Origin: Gillisella vitis
GTDB taxonomy: Bacteria > Pseudomonadota > Alphaproteobacteria > Rhizobiales > Rhizobiaceae
Reading direction: 5' to 3'
Assembly (NCBI RefSeq): GCF_001541345.2
Contig: NZ_LMVL02000001.1
Location: 682,001 to 746,000 of the forward strand
Length of the DNA: 64,000 nucleotides
Below, one piece after another: positions 37,301-45,837 of this stretch (positions are counted from its first letter, which is position 1; each line of letters starts with the position of its first letter). Position numbers and translations under genes: made by a program. Below the pieces are notes generated by a model. That model was not told where the DNA came from, did not search any database, and saw only the letters and a list, made by a program, of their open reading frames with translations.

Positions 37301-38328
37301 CAGAGCTATCCATGGCACCGGACCTCCTGATGGATGTCGCCGATCTGAAGAAACATTTTCCGATCCATTCCGGCTTTCTCGGACGCCAGACCGGTGCCGT
37401 GCGTGCGGTGGAGAATGTCAGTTTTCAATTGCGCAAAGGCGAGACCCTGGGACTGGTTGGCGAAAGCGGTTCGGGCAAATCCACCGTCGTTCGGCTGCTG
37501 CTGCGGGCTTTTCCGGTCACCGAGGGCCGGGTAACATTCCGCCGCCGCAATGGATCATTGATCGACATCGCCAAGGCGGGCAATGCCGAGATGCGCGAAT
37601 TGCGCGATGAAGTCCAGATGATCTTTCAGGACCCGTATTCATCGCTCAATCCGCGCCTGCGGCTGCTGGAAATTATCGGTGAGCCGCTGATCAACAAGAA
37701 GGTGGCGAGGTCCGAAATCGAGGACCGGGTGGCGGAACTGCTGAAGCTCGTCGGCCTTCGTCCCGAATTCATGAGCCGTTACCCGCATGCTTTTTCCGGT
37801 GGTCAGCGCCAGCGCATCGGCATTGCCCGGGCGCTTGCCGTCAATCCCAGTTTCATCGCCGCCGACGAAGCGGTTTCGGCGTTGGATGTTTCGGTCGCTG
37901 CCCAGGTCGTCAACCTGATGCAGGATTTGCAAGAACAGTTCGGCCTGACCTATCTGTTCATCACCCATGACCTGTCGATGGTCGAGCATATCGCCAACCG
38001 CGTTGGTGTGATGTATCTGGGCAGGCTGGTGGAAATTGCCGATACGGCAAGCCTGTTCGACAAGCCGCGCCATCCCTATACCGAGGCCTTGCTGTCGTCT
38101 GTGCCGCAGCCAGATCCCCGCGCCAACGCCGCCAAGAAGCGGATCATCCTCAAGGGTGAAATTCCCAATGCCGCCAAGCCGCCGTCAGGCTGCGTCTTTC
38201 ACCCCCGCTGTCCCTATGCGACCGACATCTGCCGTCAGGTTGAGCCGCAGCTGGAAGCGTTAGCTGGCAGCGACAATGCCGTGCGCTGTCATCGCGCCGC
38301 AGAACTGGATCTGGTGGGGGTTCGCTGA
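37297..38328 (+). CDS. DppF/OppF-type ABC ATPase
   Basis: 343-aa ATPase with Walker [10 protein letters not shown], signature FSGGQRQRIGIARA and Walker B FIAADEAVSALDV, plus the C-terminal CVFHPRCPYATDIC motif. The ATG overlaps the stop of the preceding ATPase gene (ATGA), preceded by GGGAGGG. Last gene of the SBP-5 importer operon. Confidence 0.9.
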   Translation: MTELSMAPDLLMDVADLKKHFPIHSGFLGRQTGAVRAVENVSFQLRKGETLGLVGESGSGKSTVVRLLLRAFPVTEGRVTFRRRNGSLIDIAKAGNAEMRELRDEVQMIFQDPYSSLNPRLRLLEIIGEPLINKKVARSEIEDRVAELLKLVGLRPEFMSRYPHAFSGGQRQRIGIARALAVNPSFIAADEAVSALDVSVAAQVVNLMQDLQEQFGLTYLFITHDLSMVEHIANRVGVMYLGRLVEIADTASLFDKPRHPYTEALLSSVPQPDPRANAAKKRIILKGEIPNAAKPPSGCVFHPRCPYATDICRQVEPQLEALAGSDNAVRCHRAAELDLVGVR

Positions 38329-38374
38329 AGGGGCTCCCGAAAGGTAATGACCCAGCGCCGATCCAAGGTCCTTG

Positions 38375-38396
38375 CGCAAATGTGACTCGATTTGCG
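38375..38396. promoter_or_regulatory. Inverted repeat upstream of OmpR-type regulator
   Basis: A perfect 7-bp inverted repeat (CGCAAAT, 8-nt spacer, ATTTGCG) in the 143-bp gap before the two-component genes. It could be an autoregulatory operator or an end hairpin of the importer operon; there is no T-tract. Confidence 0.35.
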
Positions 38397-38471
38397 GCGC
38401 AAACTGTGCAGTAGAATGCGCGATTGGCCTGGCGCGGACTTTTGGACGTTTCTGTGCCAGGCAAAGCATAG

Positions 38472-39143
38472 GTGAGAGTATCGGCATTGCGGATTCTGGT
38501 GGTCGAAGATGATGTCATTCTGGGCTCTTCCCTGAAGAAGGCCTTTGAGAAACATGCCTATGGCGTGGATCTGATGCGGGATGGCGAATCCGGGCTGCTG
38601 GCCATTCAGGATAATGACTATGCTGTTGTTATTCTGGATGTGAACCTTCCGAAAGCCAGTGGTTTCGAGGTGGTTCGAACTTTGCGCGCCAGCGGTAACA
38701 AGGTTCCGGTCCTGCTGCTGACGGCGCTTGACAGTATCCGCTCGCGGGTTGAGGGACTGGATGAAGGAGCTGACGATTATCTGGTGAAGCCTTTCGATCT
38801 GGACGAGCTTCTGGCCCGTGTTCGAGCGCTTGCCCGCCGGTATGAAGGGCGCACCGAGACGTTGATCCGTTGCGGCAATGTCGAGCTTGACCCTTCCGCG
38901 ATGATCGCCCGCCAGAATGGCACGCCCCTGCATGTGGCAGGCAAGGAGTTTCATTTGCTCAAGCTTTTGATGGAGCGCGCTGGGCGCTACGTCACCAAAA
39001 GCGATATCGAATACGCTCTTTACGATATTTCGGCGATGGTGGAGAGCAATACGATAGAAGTGACGATCTACAGTCTGCGCAAAAAATTGGGCGCTGATTT
39101 CATCAAATCCATCAGAGGCGTCGGCTATATGGTCGAGCGGTGA
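38472..39143 (+). CDS. OmpR/PhoB-family response regulator (QseB/TctD-like)
   Basis: About 220-aa regulator. Receiver domain with VVEDDVILGS, phospho-acceptor Asp in VILDVNLPKAS, Thr in LLLTALD and Lys in LVKPFD; C-terminal OmpR-type winged helix (SNTIEVTIYSLRKKLG). The start is uncertain. GTG at 38472 has no ribosome site, while TTG at 38487 gives the canonical MRILVVEDD and has AGGTGAG 10 nt upstream. Coupled to the kinase gene 3 bp downstream. Confidence 0.9.
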   Translation: MRVSALRILVVEDDVILGSSLKKAFEKHAYGVDLMRDGESGLLAIQDNDYAVVILDVNLPKASGFEVVRTLRASGNKVPVLLLTALDSIRSRVEGLDEGADDYLVKPFDLDELLARVRALARRYEGRTETLIRCGNVELDPSAMIARQNGTPLHVAGKEFHLLKLLMERAGRYVTKSDIEYALYDISAMVESNTIEVTIYSLRKKLGADFIKSIRGVGYMVER

Positions 39144-39146
39144 CAC

Positions 39147-40529
39147 GTGACACTCAGTCAAAGACTGTTCCTGAGAATTCTGCCGACACTGATCATAACA
39201 ATTGCGCTTGTCGGTGCATTTGCGTATCGAAGCGCTGACCGCGAGATCGAAAATATCTATGATGCGGAGTTGATCAACGACGCCAACACGCTTTGGGTCC
39301 TGCTCAACCATCCGCTCGCCAAGAATTCGGACAAGCCGATCGTCCAGATCCCTGATCTGGATTTCAACATGGACGACCAATTGTCCCTGAACGAAGATGC
39401 GGATGATTACGCCGACGCCCATGCGTTTCGGGCCTGGAAAAATGGCCATCTGGTCATGGTCAGCAGCAATTCCTTTCCTGAATCGGTGCCGGAATTCAAG
39501 CGCGGCTTTTCCAACTTCCAGATCAACAACGAAGCTTGGCGTGTCTATTCGCTGCCGATCCCCGATTCTCCGGTGACAATTGAAGTTGCTGAAAAAATGG
39601 CGTTGCGTGACGGTTTGGTTGCCAACATCATCTTGAACCTATCCTTTCCTCTGATGTTTCTCATTCCGGCCATCGCCATTGTTGTGTGGTTCGTCATTCA
39701 TAATGGCCTCAACCATATCCGGGTGCTTGTCCGGCAGATCAGGTCACGGACGCCGGACGATCTGTCGGCAATTTCCACCGATGGTTTGCCGCGCGACCTC
39801 ATTCCGCTGGTCGGCTCGCTCAATCAGTTCATGGAAAAGCTGCGCATATCCCTGACGCTTGAGCGCCGCTTTGCCGATCTCGCCGCCCATCAATTGCGCA
39901 CGCCGCAGGCTGGCATAAAACTGCTGCTGCAATTGATCGAGCGGTCGGATTCGGAGGAGGAGCGGCAGGCGCTGATGAAGGATCTGACCGCTAGCAACGA
40001 GCGGGCGATGCATCTGATCGAGCAGATGCTCAATCTGGCCCGTGTCAGCCACCAGCCCTTGAACCTGGAGGACACCAATCTCTTCGATCTCGTTGCCAAG
40101 GTACTGGCGGATTTCGGCCCGATCTTCAACAACAGACGTTTGCAGGTCGAGCTTTCCGGCGACGAAGAGGCATTGGTCGCCACCGACAGCACCTTGTTGC
40201 GGATGATGATCGATAATGTCATCGACAATGCCATCAAATACTCGCCGGATGGCGGTACGATCCAAGTTGCCATCGTCTCGAAAGGTCCCCGTTGGCGGGT
40301 GTCGATCAGCGACAGCGGCCCGGGTATTCCGGTCGAACATCGCGACATGGTTTTCCAGCAATTCTATAGGCTGCCAACGACCGAGCAGGGAGGCACAGGC
40401 CTTGGCCTTGCCATTGCTGCCGGCATTGCGGCACGCTTGTCCGTCGACATCGACCTTGGCGTCCCGGACTGGGGCTACGGATTACGGATGGACATTCTCG
40501 TGCCCGGCTTGCACTTGGCCGAGGCCTAA
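39147..40529 (+). CDS. Membrane sensor histidine kinase (QseC/TctE-like)
   Basis: 460-aa kinase starting with GTG. TM1 is about residues 7-25 (LRILPTLIITIALVGAFAY), followed by a periplasmic sensor of about 125 residues and TM2 near 160-185, then HAMP-like region, HisKA with FADLAAHQLRTPQAGI and HATPase with the N-box IDNVIDNAIKYS and GLGLAIAAGIAARL. It pairs with the adjacent regulator. The position right behind a sugar/peptide-type importer suggests nutrient sensing, but this is inference. Confidence 0.9.
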   Translation: MTLSQRLFLRILPTLIITIALVGAFAYRSADREIENIYDAELINDANTLWVLLNHPLAKNSDKPIVQIPDLDFNMDDQLSLNEDADDYADAHAFRAWKNGHLVMVSSNSFPESVPEFKRGFSNFQINNEAWRVYSLPIPDSPVTIEVAEKMALRDGLVANIILNLSFPLMFLIPAIAIVVWFVIHNGLNHIRVLVRQIRSRTPDDLSAISTDGLPRDLIPLVGSLNQFMEKLRISLTLERRFADLAAHQLRTPQAGIKLLLQLIERSDSEEERQALMKDLTASNERAMHLIEQMLNLARVSHQPLNLEDTNLFDLVAKVLADFGPIFNNRRLQVELSGDEEALVATDSTLLRMMIDNVIDNAIKYSPDGGTIQVAIVSKGPRWRVSISDSGPGIPVEHRDMVFQQFYRLPTTEQGGTGLGLAIAAGIAARLSVDIDLGVPDWGYGLRMDILVPGLHLAEA

Positions 40530-40571
40530 GGTTTACGCTCCCCCAGGAACTGCAAGTCAATGATTATATGG

Positions 40572-40577
40572 TATAAT
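40572..40577 (+). promoter_or_regulatory. Putative -10 element of the eight-gene cluster
   Basis: TATAAT occurs 131 bp ahead of the HAD phosphatase start, with a weak CTGCAA about 16 bp upstream as a possible -35. This would give a leader of roughly 120 nt ending in the hairpin at 40680-40704. Confidence 0.35.
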
Positions 40578-40679
40578 CTTTTAAGGTGGGCATAGCGAAA
40601 CCTCTGTCGCTATCAAAAAATCCGAGTTTTAAGTTTCACTTCATTTTCGTCTAATCCAGCTTTCAGGTCCCGGTTCTAG

Positions 40680-40704
40680 GGTTCCTTCACAGAATGAAGG
40701 AACC
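40680..40704 (+). promoter_or_regulatory. Leader hairpin that buries the ribosome-binding site
   Basis: A perfect 10-bp stem (GGTTCCTTCA, loop CAGAA, TGAAGGAACC) ends 3 nt before the HAD phosphatase ATG. The GAAGGA ribosome-binding site (40696-40701) lies wholly in the right arm, so the folded leader should block initiation. Suggests translational or thermosensor-like control of the whole coupled cluster; this is inference from base pairing. Confidence 0.6.
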
Positions 40705-40707
40705 ACC

Positions 40708-41412
40708 ATGCAAGCTTTCTGCGATTTTGACGGCACGATATCGAAACAGGACGTCACCGATCTGGTGCTGGAGCGTTTTGCTCTTCCCGAATGGACCGAT
40801 ATCGAACAGCAATGGGAAGCAGGAGAGATCAATTCCGCTGAATGCATGCGGGCTCAGATCCGGCTGCTTCAGGCCTATCGGCATGAGATCGACCGGTTTC
40901 TGGGCGAAGTCGAAATCGACGCAGGCTTTCCAGAATTCCGCCGCTTCTGCATCCAGAACCATATCCACCTGACCATCGTTAGCGATGGCGTCGATTATTT
41001 CATTCGCCGCGTTCTCAGCCATTACGGCATCACCGATATCCAGGTGATCGCCAACCGGATGCTGGAACCCTCCTGCGGCAACCCGACGGTCTTCGACCTC
41101 GACCACCCCTTTGCCCGCACTGGCTGCCTTACCGGTTCGGGTGTCTGTAAATGCAATGTCATCCGGTCTGGCGATGCGGATCATATCTACATTGGCGATG
41201 GCCGCTCTGATTTCTGCGTTTCCAGCCATGCCGCCAAGCTGATCTTTGCCAAATCCAAGCTGGCGGTCCATTGCCAGGAAAACCGGATCCCCTTCATCGC
41301 CTACCGCGATTTCACCGATATCACAGCCGCACTCAAGACCCTGAAGACCAAGTCCCTGGCGATTGGGGCTGGTGCTGCTGTGACGACTGTTCCTGCATCA
41401 AAAATAGCTTAG
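40708..41412 (+). CDS. MtnX-like HAD phosphatase
   Basis: 234-aa HAD-superfamily (subclass IB) phosphatase. Motif I is the extreme N-terminal CDFDGTIS (Asp6, Asp8), motif II TIVSDG, and motif IV IYIGDGRSDFCVS. This closely follows MtnX / phosphoserine-phosphatase-like enzymes, which remove phosphate from small metabolites. There are no other methionine-salvage genes here, so the substrate is probably different. First gene of the coupled cluster to 47417; its ribosome site is inside a hairpin. Confidence 0.85.
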   Translation: MQAFCDFDGTISKQDVTDLVLERFALPEWTDIEQQWEAGEINSAECMRAQIRLLQAYRHEIDRFLGEVEIDAGFPEFRRFCIQNHIHLTIVSDGVDYFIRRVLSHYGITDIQVIANRMLEPSCGNPTVFDLDHPFARTGCLTGSGVCKCNVIRSGDADHIYIGDGRSDFCVSSHAAKLIFAKSKLAVHCQENRIPFIAYRDFTDITAALKTLKTKSLAIGAGAAVTTVPASKIA

Positions 41413-41425
41413 GGAAAACAAGACT

Positions 41426-42838
41426 ATGCGTGCAACGCTCAAGATTGCCGAACCACCTGTCGTCTCACCTTCAGAAGACGAGCTGAGACGACTCGAGAAC
41501 CTCTATTGTTCTCACGGTGATACCGTCCACTATACAGATAAGCCGAAATTCTTCGAAGGCTGCGAAGGCTCCTTCGTCTACGACGCCAGCGAGACGCCGT
41601 TTCTCGACCTGCAAATGTGGTACTCAGCCGTCAATTTCGGCTATCGCAACGAACGGCTGAACAATGCGGCCCATCGGCAGCTTGACCAGCTTCCGCAGGT
41701 GGCCTCCCAATATCTGCACCGCGAAAAAGTCGAATTGGCCGCGCTGATTGCCCGCGATGCGGAACAGAAATTTGGCCATAAAGGCCGCGTCCATTTCAAT
41801 GTCGGCGGCTCTCAGGCTGTCGAGGATTCCCTGAAGCTGGTGCGCAATTTCACCGGTGGCAAAAGCCTGATGTTCGCCTTTGAGGGCGGCTATCATGGCC
41901 GCACGCTGGGCGCGAGCGCGATCACCTCGAGCTATCGCTATCGCCGCCGCTACGGCCATTTCAGCGACCGCGCCCAGTTCATCGAGTTTCCCTATCACTT
42001 CCGCGGCCCGAAAGGCATGTCGAAGGAGGAATATGGTGAGGTCTGCGTCCAGAAATTCGCCCGCCTGTTCGAAAGCGAATATAACGGTGTCTGGGACCCC
42101 AAAGCCGGTAAGTCCGAATATGCCGCTTTCTATGTCGAGCCGATCCAGGGTACCGGCGGCTACGTCATTCCGCCGATGAATTTCTTCACCGGTTTGAAGA
42201 AAGTGCTTGATGACCACGGCATCCTGCTGGTCGTCGATGAAATCCAGATGGGCGTCTACCGCACCGGCAAGCTGTGGTCCATCGAACATTTCGGCGTGTC
42301 ACCTGATGTTCTGGTGTTCGGTAAGGCCATTACCAACGGCCTCAATCCGCTGTCCGGAATCTGGGCTCGCGAGGAAATGATCAACCCGACGATCTTCCCG
42401 CCCGGCTCGACCCATTCGACCTTCGCCAGCAATCCGATGGGCACAGCCGTTGCGCTCGAAACCATGAAAATGGTCGGCGAGGGTGATTTCGGTGCCAGCG
42501 TCATGGAAAAAGGCGCCCGCTTCCTCGATGGTTTGAAGGTTCTCGAAAAGCGTCATGCCATTGTCGGTGATGTCGATGGTCTCGGCCTCGCCCTGCGGAT
42601 GGAAATCTGCAAGGAAGACGGCTTTACACCCGACAAGGCAACGCTTGACTGGATGTCGGACGAGGGCATGAAGGGCGATCTGGTTGTCGATGGCAAGACC
42701 TATGGTCTGGTGCTCGATGTGGGCGGTTACCACAAGAATGTCATCACGCTGGCTCCCAACCTGATGATCAGCAACAGCGAAATCGATCTGGCTCTCACCC
42801 TGCTCGATCAGCTGCTAACCCGCGCTGCACGGAGGTAG
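41426..42838 (+). CDS. Class III PLP-dependent aminotransferase
   Basis: 470-aa fold-type I aminotransferase of the ornithine/acetylornithine/GABA class. The PLP lysine is Lys300 in LVFGKAITNG; the cofactor-binding Asp is in LLVVDEIQMG; the glycine-rich turn is NVGGSQAVEDS. It transfers an amino group between a terminal amine or omega-amino acid and a keto acid or aldehyde. It begins 13 bp after the phosphatase and ends 4 bp before the arginase-fold gene, so the three probably act in sequence. Confidence 0.88.
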   Translation: MRATLKIAEPPVVSPSEDELRRLENLYCSHGDTVHYTDKPKFFEGCEGSFVYDASETPFLDLQMWYSAVNFGYRNERLNNAAHRQLDQLPQVASQYLHREKVELAALIARDAEQKFGHKGRVHFNVGGSQAVEDSLKLVRNFTGGKSLMFAFEGGYHGRTLGASAITSSYRYRRRYGHFSDRAQFIEFPYHFRGPKGMSKEEYGEVCVQKFARLFESEYNGVWDPKAGKSEYAAFYVEPIQGTGGYVIPPMNFFTGLKKVLDDHGILLVVDEIQMGVYRTGKLWSIEHFGVSPDVLVFGKAITNGLNPLSGIWAREEMINPTIFPPGSTHSTFASNPMGTAVALETMKMVGEGDFGASVMEKGARFLDGLKVLEKRHAIVGDVDGLGLALRMEICKEDGFTPDKATLDWMSDEGMKGDLVVDGKTYGLVLDVGGYHKNVITLAPNLMISNSEIDLALTLLDQLLTRAARR

Positions 42839-42842
42839 AGCC

Positions 42843-43796
42843 GTGCAACTCCTGCTTCTTCACCTCGATGACGCGCTGGAGTTGCAGCCTGAGTTCATGC
42901 GCACCTGCAAAATGGCAGGCGCGCGTGAACTCAACGAACAGCAATGCGGCAGGGCGGTGCGTCTCTGGGGCCGGCAAGCGGCGCTCGATACGCTCTGGCG
43001 CAAGCTAACGCAGGTGGGACGGCAGGGGTCTGCCGAACCGCGCCTCTGCTTCATGGGGTCGGGCGATTTTCACCATGTCACATCACTGCTGATCGATCAG
43101 GCCCTGGAAAGCCGCAGCGAGCGGGTGACCGTCATTCATATCGACAATCATCCCGACTGGGTGCATTTCGATGGCGGCATGCATTGCGGCTCCTGGGTGA
43201 ACCGCACCCTTGCCAATCCGCAGGTCGATAAAGTCATCACCATCGGCGTCTGTAGCAATGATCTGGAGACGCCCGAGCGCAAAGGTGCAAATCTCGACCT
43301 GCTCGCCAGCGGGCGGCTGGAGCTTTATCCGTATATGCATCCGCCAAGCCGGGTGAAGGCCAGTTACGGTTCCGGGCAATCCTACAGGCAATATGCCCGT
43401 GACCTCTATTGGCAAACCATCGCCGAGATCGGCGAGATGAACTTCATCGACCGGTTGCTGGCCAGCATTCAGACCGACTGCGTCTACATCACTCTGGACA
43501 AGGACGTTCTGGTTCAGGGCGATGCGGTGACCAATTGGGACCAGGGGCAAATGCAGATGCCCTATGTCCTGTCGATCATCAGCGCGATCGGTGAGCGCCA
43601 TCGGATCATCGGCGCCGATGTAACGGGGGATTATTCCCGCCCCGACTATAGCGGCACTCTCTGGACCCGGATGTTGAAAAAGGGCGAGATCCTGATCGAT
43701 CAACCCCGCCATACATGTCCCAGTCCGCAGATCTGCACCATCAACAGCGCCGCAAACCTCGCGCTGCTGGATGTCTTCGGGGAGCAGATGCGATGA
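42843..43796 (+). CDS. Arginase-fold (ureohydrolase-like) protein
   Basis: 317-aa protein starting with GTG. It keeps the main binuclear-metal motifs of the arginase/agmatinase fold in order: a GSGDFHH segment in the place of GGDHS, HIDNHPD (D-x-H-x-D) and TLDKDVL (D-x-D). Family members hydrolyse guanidino or formimino groups and need Mn2+. The spacing and the odd GSGDFHH variant make it a divergent member, so the activity on arginine cannot be assumed. The overlap with the next gene is four bases (ATGA). Confidence 0.75.
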   Translation: MQLLLLHLDDALELQPEFMRTCKMAGARELNEQQCGRAVRLWGRQAALDTLWRKLTQVGRQGSAEPRLCFMGSGDFHHVTSLLIDQALESRSERVTVIHIDNHPDWVHFDGGMHCGSWVNRTLANPQVDKVITIGVCSNDLETPERKGANLDLLASGRLELYPYMHPPSRVKASYGSGQSYRQYARDLYWQTIAEIGEMNFIDRLLASIQTDCVYITLDKDVLVQGDAVTNWDQGQMQMPYVLSIISAIGERHRIIGADVTGDYSRPDYSGTLWTRMLKKGEILIDQPRHTCPSPQICTINSAANLALLDVFGEQMR

Positions 43797-44146
43797 AGCA
43801 GGGGCTCGATCTGTCGATGTTGGCGCTGATCCTGTTCTGTATCCTGACGGAGACAGGGCGGGAGATCTGCTTCAAAAAAGGGGCGGGCGCAGACGATGCC
43901 AGACAGATGGTCCTGCGGCCCGTTGTCTGGGCCGGGATATGCTTCTGGCTCATCGAACTGCTGGCCTGGAGCCGGGTGCTGGCCAGTGTCTCGCTGTCCA
44001 TCGCCTTTCCAATCATGGCGATGAGCTACGCCACCATCACGATTGCCGGTGCGGTGATCTTCAAGGAATCCATCAACCTTCGCCATGCCGTCGGGGTCGC
44101 GCTTGTGACTGCCGGTGTGGTCTGTGTCGGAGCAACAGGACTATGA
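43793..44146 (+). CDS. SMR/EamA-like small membrane transporter, subunit 1
   Basis: 117-aa membrane protein with four hydrophobic helices, the size and layout of EmrE-type SMR proteins and of ArnE/ArnF flippase subunits. The first helix contains LFCILTETGREICFKKG and the last GVALVTAGVVCVGATG. A second such gene ends the cluster, which recalls heterodimeric flippases. The ATG overlaps the upstream stop; the longer ORF back to 43715 is rejected. Confidence 0.8.
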   Translation: MKQGLDLSMLALILFCILTETGREICFKKGAGADDARQMVLRPVVWAGICFWLIELLAWSRVLASVSLSIAFPIMAMSYATITIAGAVIFKESINLRHAVGVALVTAGVVCVGATGL

Positions 44147-45024
44147 AACTCTTTGCCTATTCGAAATGGGATAGCGTGTCTGTCGCAGCAGCATTGCTGC
44201 ATCTGGCCTTCAATATCTATCTGATCGCCGGGTTTGAGAGCAGGCCACTCTGGCTCTCCTTCGTGCTTGCCTGCATCTATGCACTGTCGATTTCCTGGAA
44301 CATCAACAGCATTTCCCATAACTTCATTCACACGCCCTATTTCAAACCGCGCTGGATGAATTATGCCTTCAGTCTGCTGGAATCGATCACCATCGGCTTT
44401 TCTCAGACCTATTATCACTGGGTCCATATGCGCCATCATTCCGGCAATAGCGACCGGCCAGATGAGAGCGGCAAGACCGTCGATCTGCTGTCGATCTACA
44501 AGCACGGCAAGAACGGCGAGCCGGAAAATGTGTTTTCCTACACGTTTCTGAGCTTCTTCCGGGACGATCTGGGCGAAATCCATCGGGCCATCGCTGCAAA
44601 GCGACCGTTTGAAGCCAAGTGGGGCCGGATCGAGCTGATCGCTTTCATCGTCGTCGCGCTGGCGGCCTTGGCCTATGACTGGAAGGCGACGCTATTCCTC
44701 GTGCCGTTCTATTATCTCGGCAATTGCCTGTCGTCGCTCAACGGTTATTACGAGCATCTGCACGGCGATCCGGATGAGCCGATTGCTTGGGGTGTCAGCA
44801 GTTACAAGAGCTTCTACAATTGGCTGTGGTTCGGCAACGGCTATCACGCCGAACATCATTACCGACCCAAAACCCACTGGACGCAATTGCCGCTGCTGCA
44901 TGACCGGATCAAGGATGAGCAGGAAAAAGCTGGCACCCATGTGATCAGCACCTGCCATGCGCTCGGCTTCATTGCCAAGGAGAACCTGGCCAAAGAGACC
45001 ATGCCAGGCGAGGGCGTGCGATGA
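44143..45024 (+). CDS. Membrane fatty-acid desaturase/hydroxylase family protein
   Basis: 293-aa integral membrane di-iron enzyme. All three histidine boxes are present: HNFIH (59-63), HMRHH (95-99) and HAEHH (235-239), with hydrophobic segments between. Family members insert double bonds or hydroxyl groups in acyl chains, and some oxidise amines or alkanes. It starts inside the stop of the small transporter gene and is followed without gap by the hydrolase. The longer ORF from 43771 is only a frame extension. Confidence 0.85.
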   Translation: MKLFAYSKWDSVSVAAALLHLAFNIYLIAGFESRPLWLSFVLACIYALSISWNINSISHNFIHTPYFKPRWMNYAFSLLESITIGFSQTYYHWVHMRHHSGNSDRPDESGKTVDLLSIYKHGKNGEPENVFSYTFLSFFRDDLGEIHRAIAAKRPFEAKWGRIELIAFIVVALAALAYDWKATLFLVPFYYLGNCLSSLNGYYEHLHGDPDEPIAWGVSSYKSFYNWLWFGNGYHAEHHYRPKTHWTQLPLLHDRIKDEQEKAGTHVISTCHALGFIAKENLAKETMPGEGVR

Positions 45025-45836
45025 GCACCGATGCGCTGTCGTTTTTTCAGGAAGGCAGCAATGGCAGTGGCATCCTTCTTGTTCACGGTCTGACAGGAGC
45101 ACCTGCGGAAATGCGGCTGGTCGCCCGGCAATTGCACCGGCGCGGATATTCGGTCTATGCCCCGCTGCTGGCAGGCCATGGAAAGGACGAAGCGGCCTTG
45201 CGTAAGACGCGTTGGCAGGATTGGCTTGAGAGCGTCGAGGAGGCCGGTCAGGTTCTGGCCTCCCGGGTCGATGCAGCCTTTGCCGCCGGTATCTGCGCCG
45301 GTGGAAAGCTGGCGCTGATGGCGGCGGACCGCCAGCCATTGACCCTGCGGGCCGCGGCCATCTATTCGCCCTGCTTCCATTATGATGGCTGGGACATTCC
45401 CCGCCATTACAATTTCATGGCCCGCAATATCCGCTGGCTGGCGAAGATCCCGTTCCTGGACCGGCTGCGGTTTCACGAAACTCGCTCGCTCGGCATCAAG
45501 GACGACCGGCTGCGCAACAAGATTGCCGCCATGAATGGCGACGGCGTGCTGGAGAGCTTCCCCGGCAAGGGCCTGGTGGAAATGGACAAGCTCGGGCGGG
45601 TGCTGAAAGCCCGGCTGCCTTCAATGCAGACGCCGACGTTGATCGTTCATTCGCTTGAGGACGATGTCAGCAGTCCAAGCCATGCCCAATATATTTCGTC
45701 CCATCTCGGCGGGCCGCGCGAGCTGCATTGGCTACGGGACAGCTATCACATGATCCATATGGACCGCCAGCATCGGCACGTCGCCGATCTGACAGCGGAT
45801 TTTTTCGAGGCTCATTATGTACCGGACCGCGCATAA
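45021..45836 (+). CDS. Alpha/beta hydrolase (carboxylesterase/monoacylglycerol-lipase-like)
   Basis: 271-aa serine hydrolase. The oxyanion region is LLVHGLTGAPAEMR; the nucleophile elbow is AGICAGGKL, a non-standard version with Cys in the expected nucleophile place; the late Asp/His candidates are HSLEDDVSS and SYHMIHMDRQ. The elbow G-I-C-A-G-G suggests a cysteine nucleophile or acyltransferase-like chemistry. It overlaps the desaturase stop (ATGA). Confidence 0.83.
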   Translation: MSTDALSFFQEGSNGSGILLVHGLTGAPAEMRLVARQLHRRGYSVYAPLLAGHGKDEAALRKTRWQDWLESVEEAGQVLASRVDAAFAAGICAGGKLALMAADRQPLTLRAAAIYSPCFHYDGWDIPRHYNFMARNIRWLAKIPFLDRLRFHETRSLGIKDDRLRNKIAAMNGDGVLESFPGKGLVEMDKLGRVLKARLPSMQTPTLIVHSLEDDVSSPSHAQYISSHLGGPRELHWLRDSYHMIHMDRQHRHVADLTADFFEAHYVPDRA

Positions 45837-45837
45837 C

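Noticed and set aside
36245..37318. Minus-strand open frame of 357 codons opposite the OppD-type ATPase.
   Set aside because: Shadow frame with no motifs; the ATPase has all ABC signatures.
38289..39449. Minus-strand open frame of 386 codons opposite the OmpR-type regulator.
   Set aside because: The regulator frame has clear motifs; this one has none.
40676..40685. CTAGGGTTCC in the leader resembles a conserved stretch of the guanidine-I (ykkC) riboswitch, tempting because small SMR transporters and an arginase-fold gene follow.
   Set aside because: The rest of the aptamer, including a GGTCCGAGAG-like segment, has no room before the ATG and is not seen. The bases are better explained by the simple hairpin.
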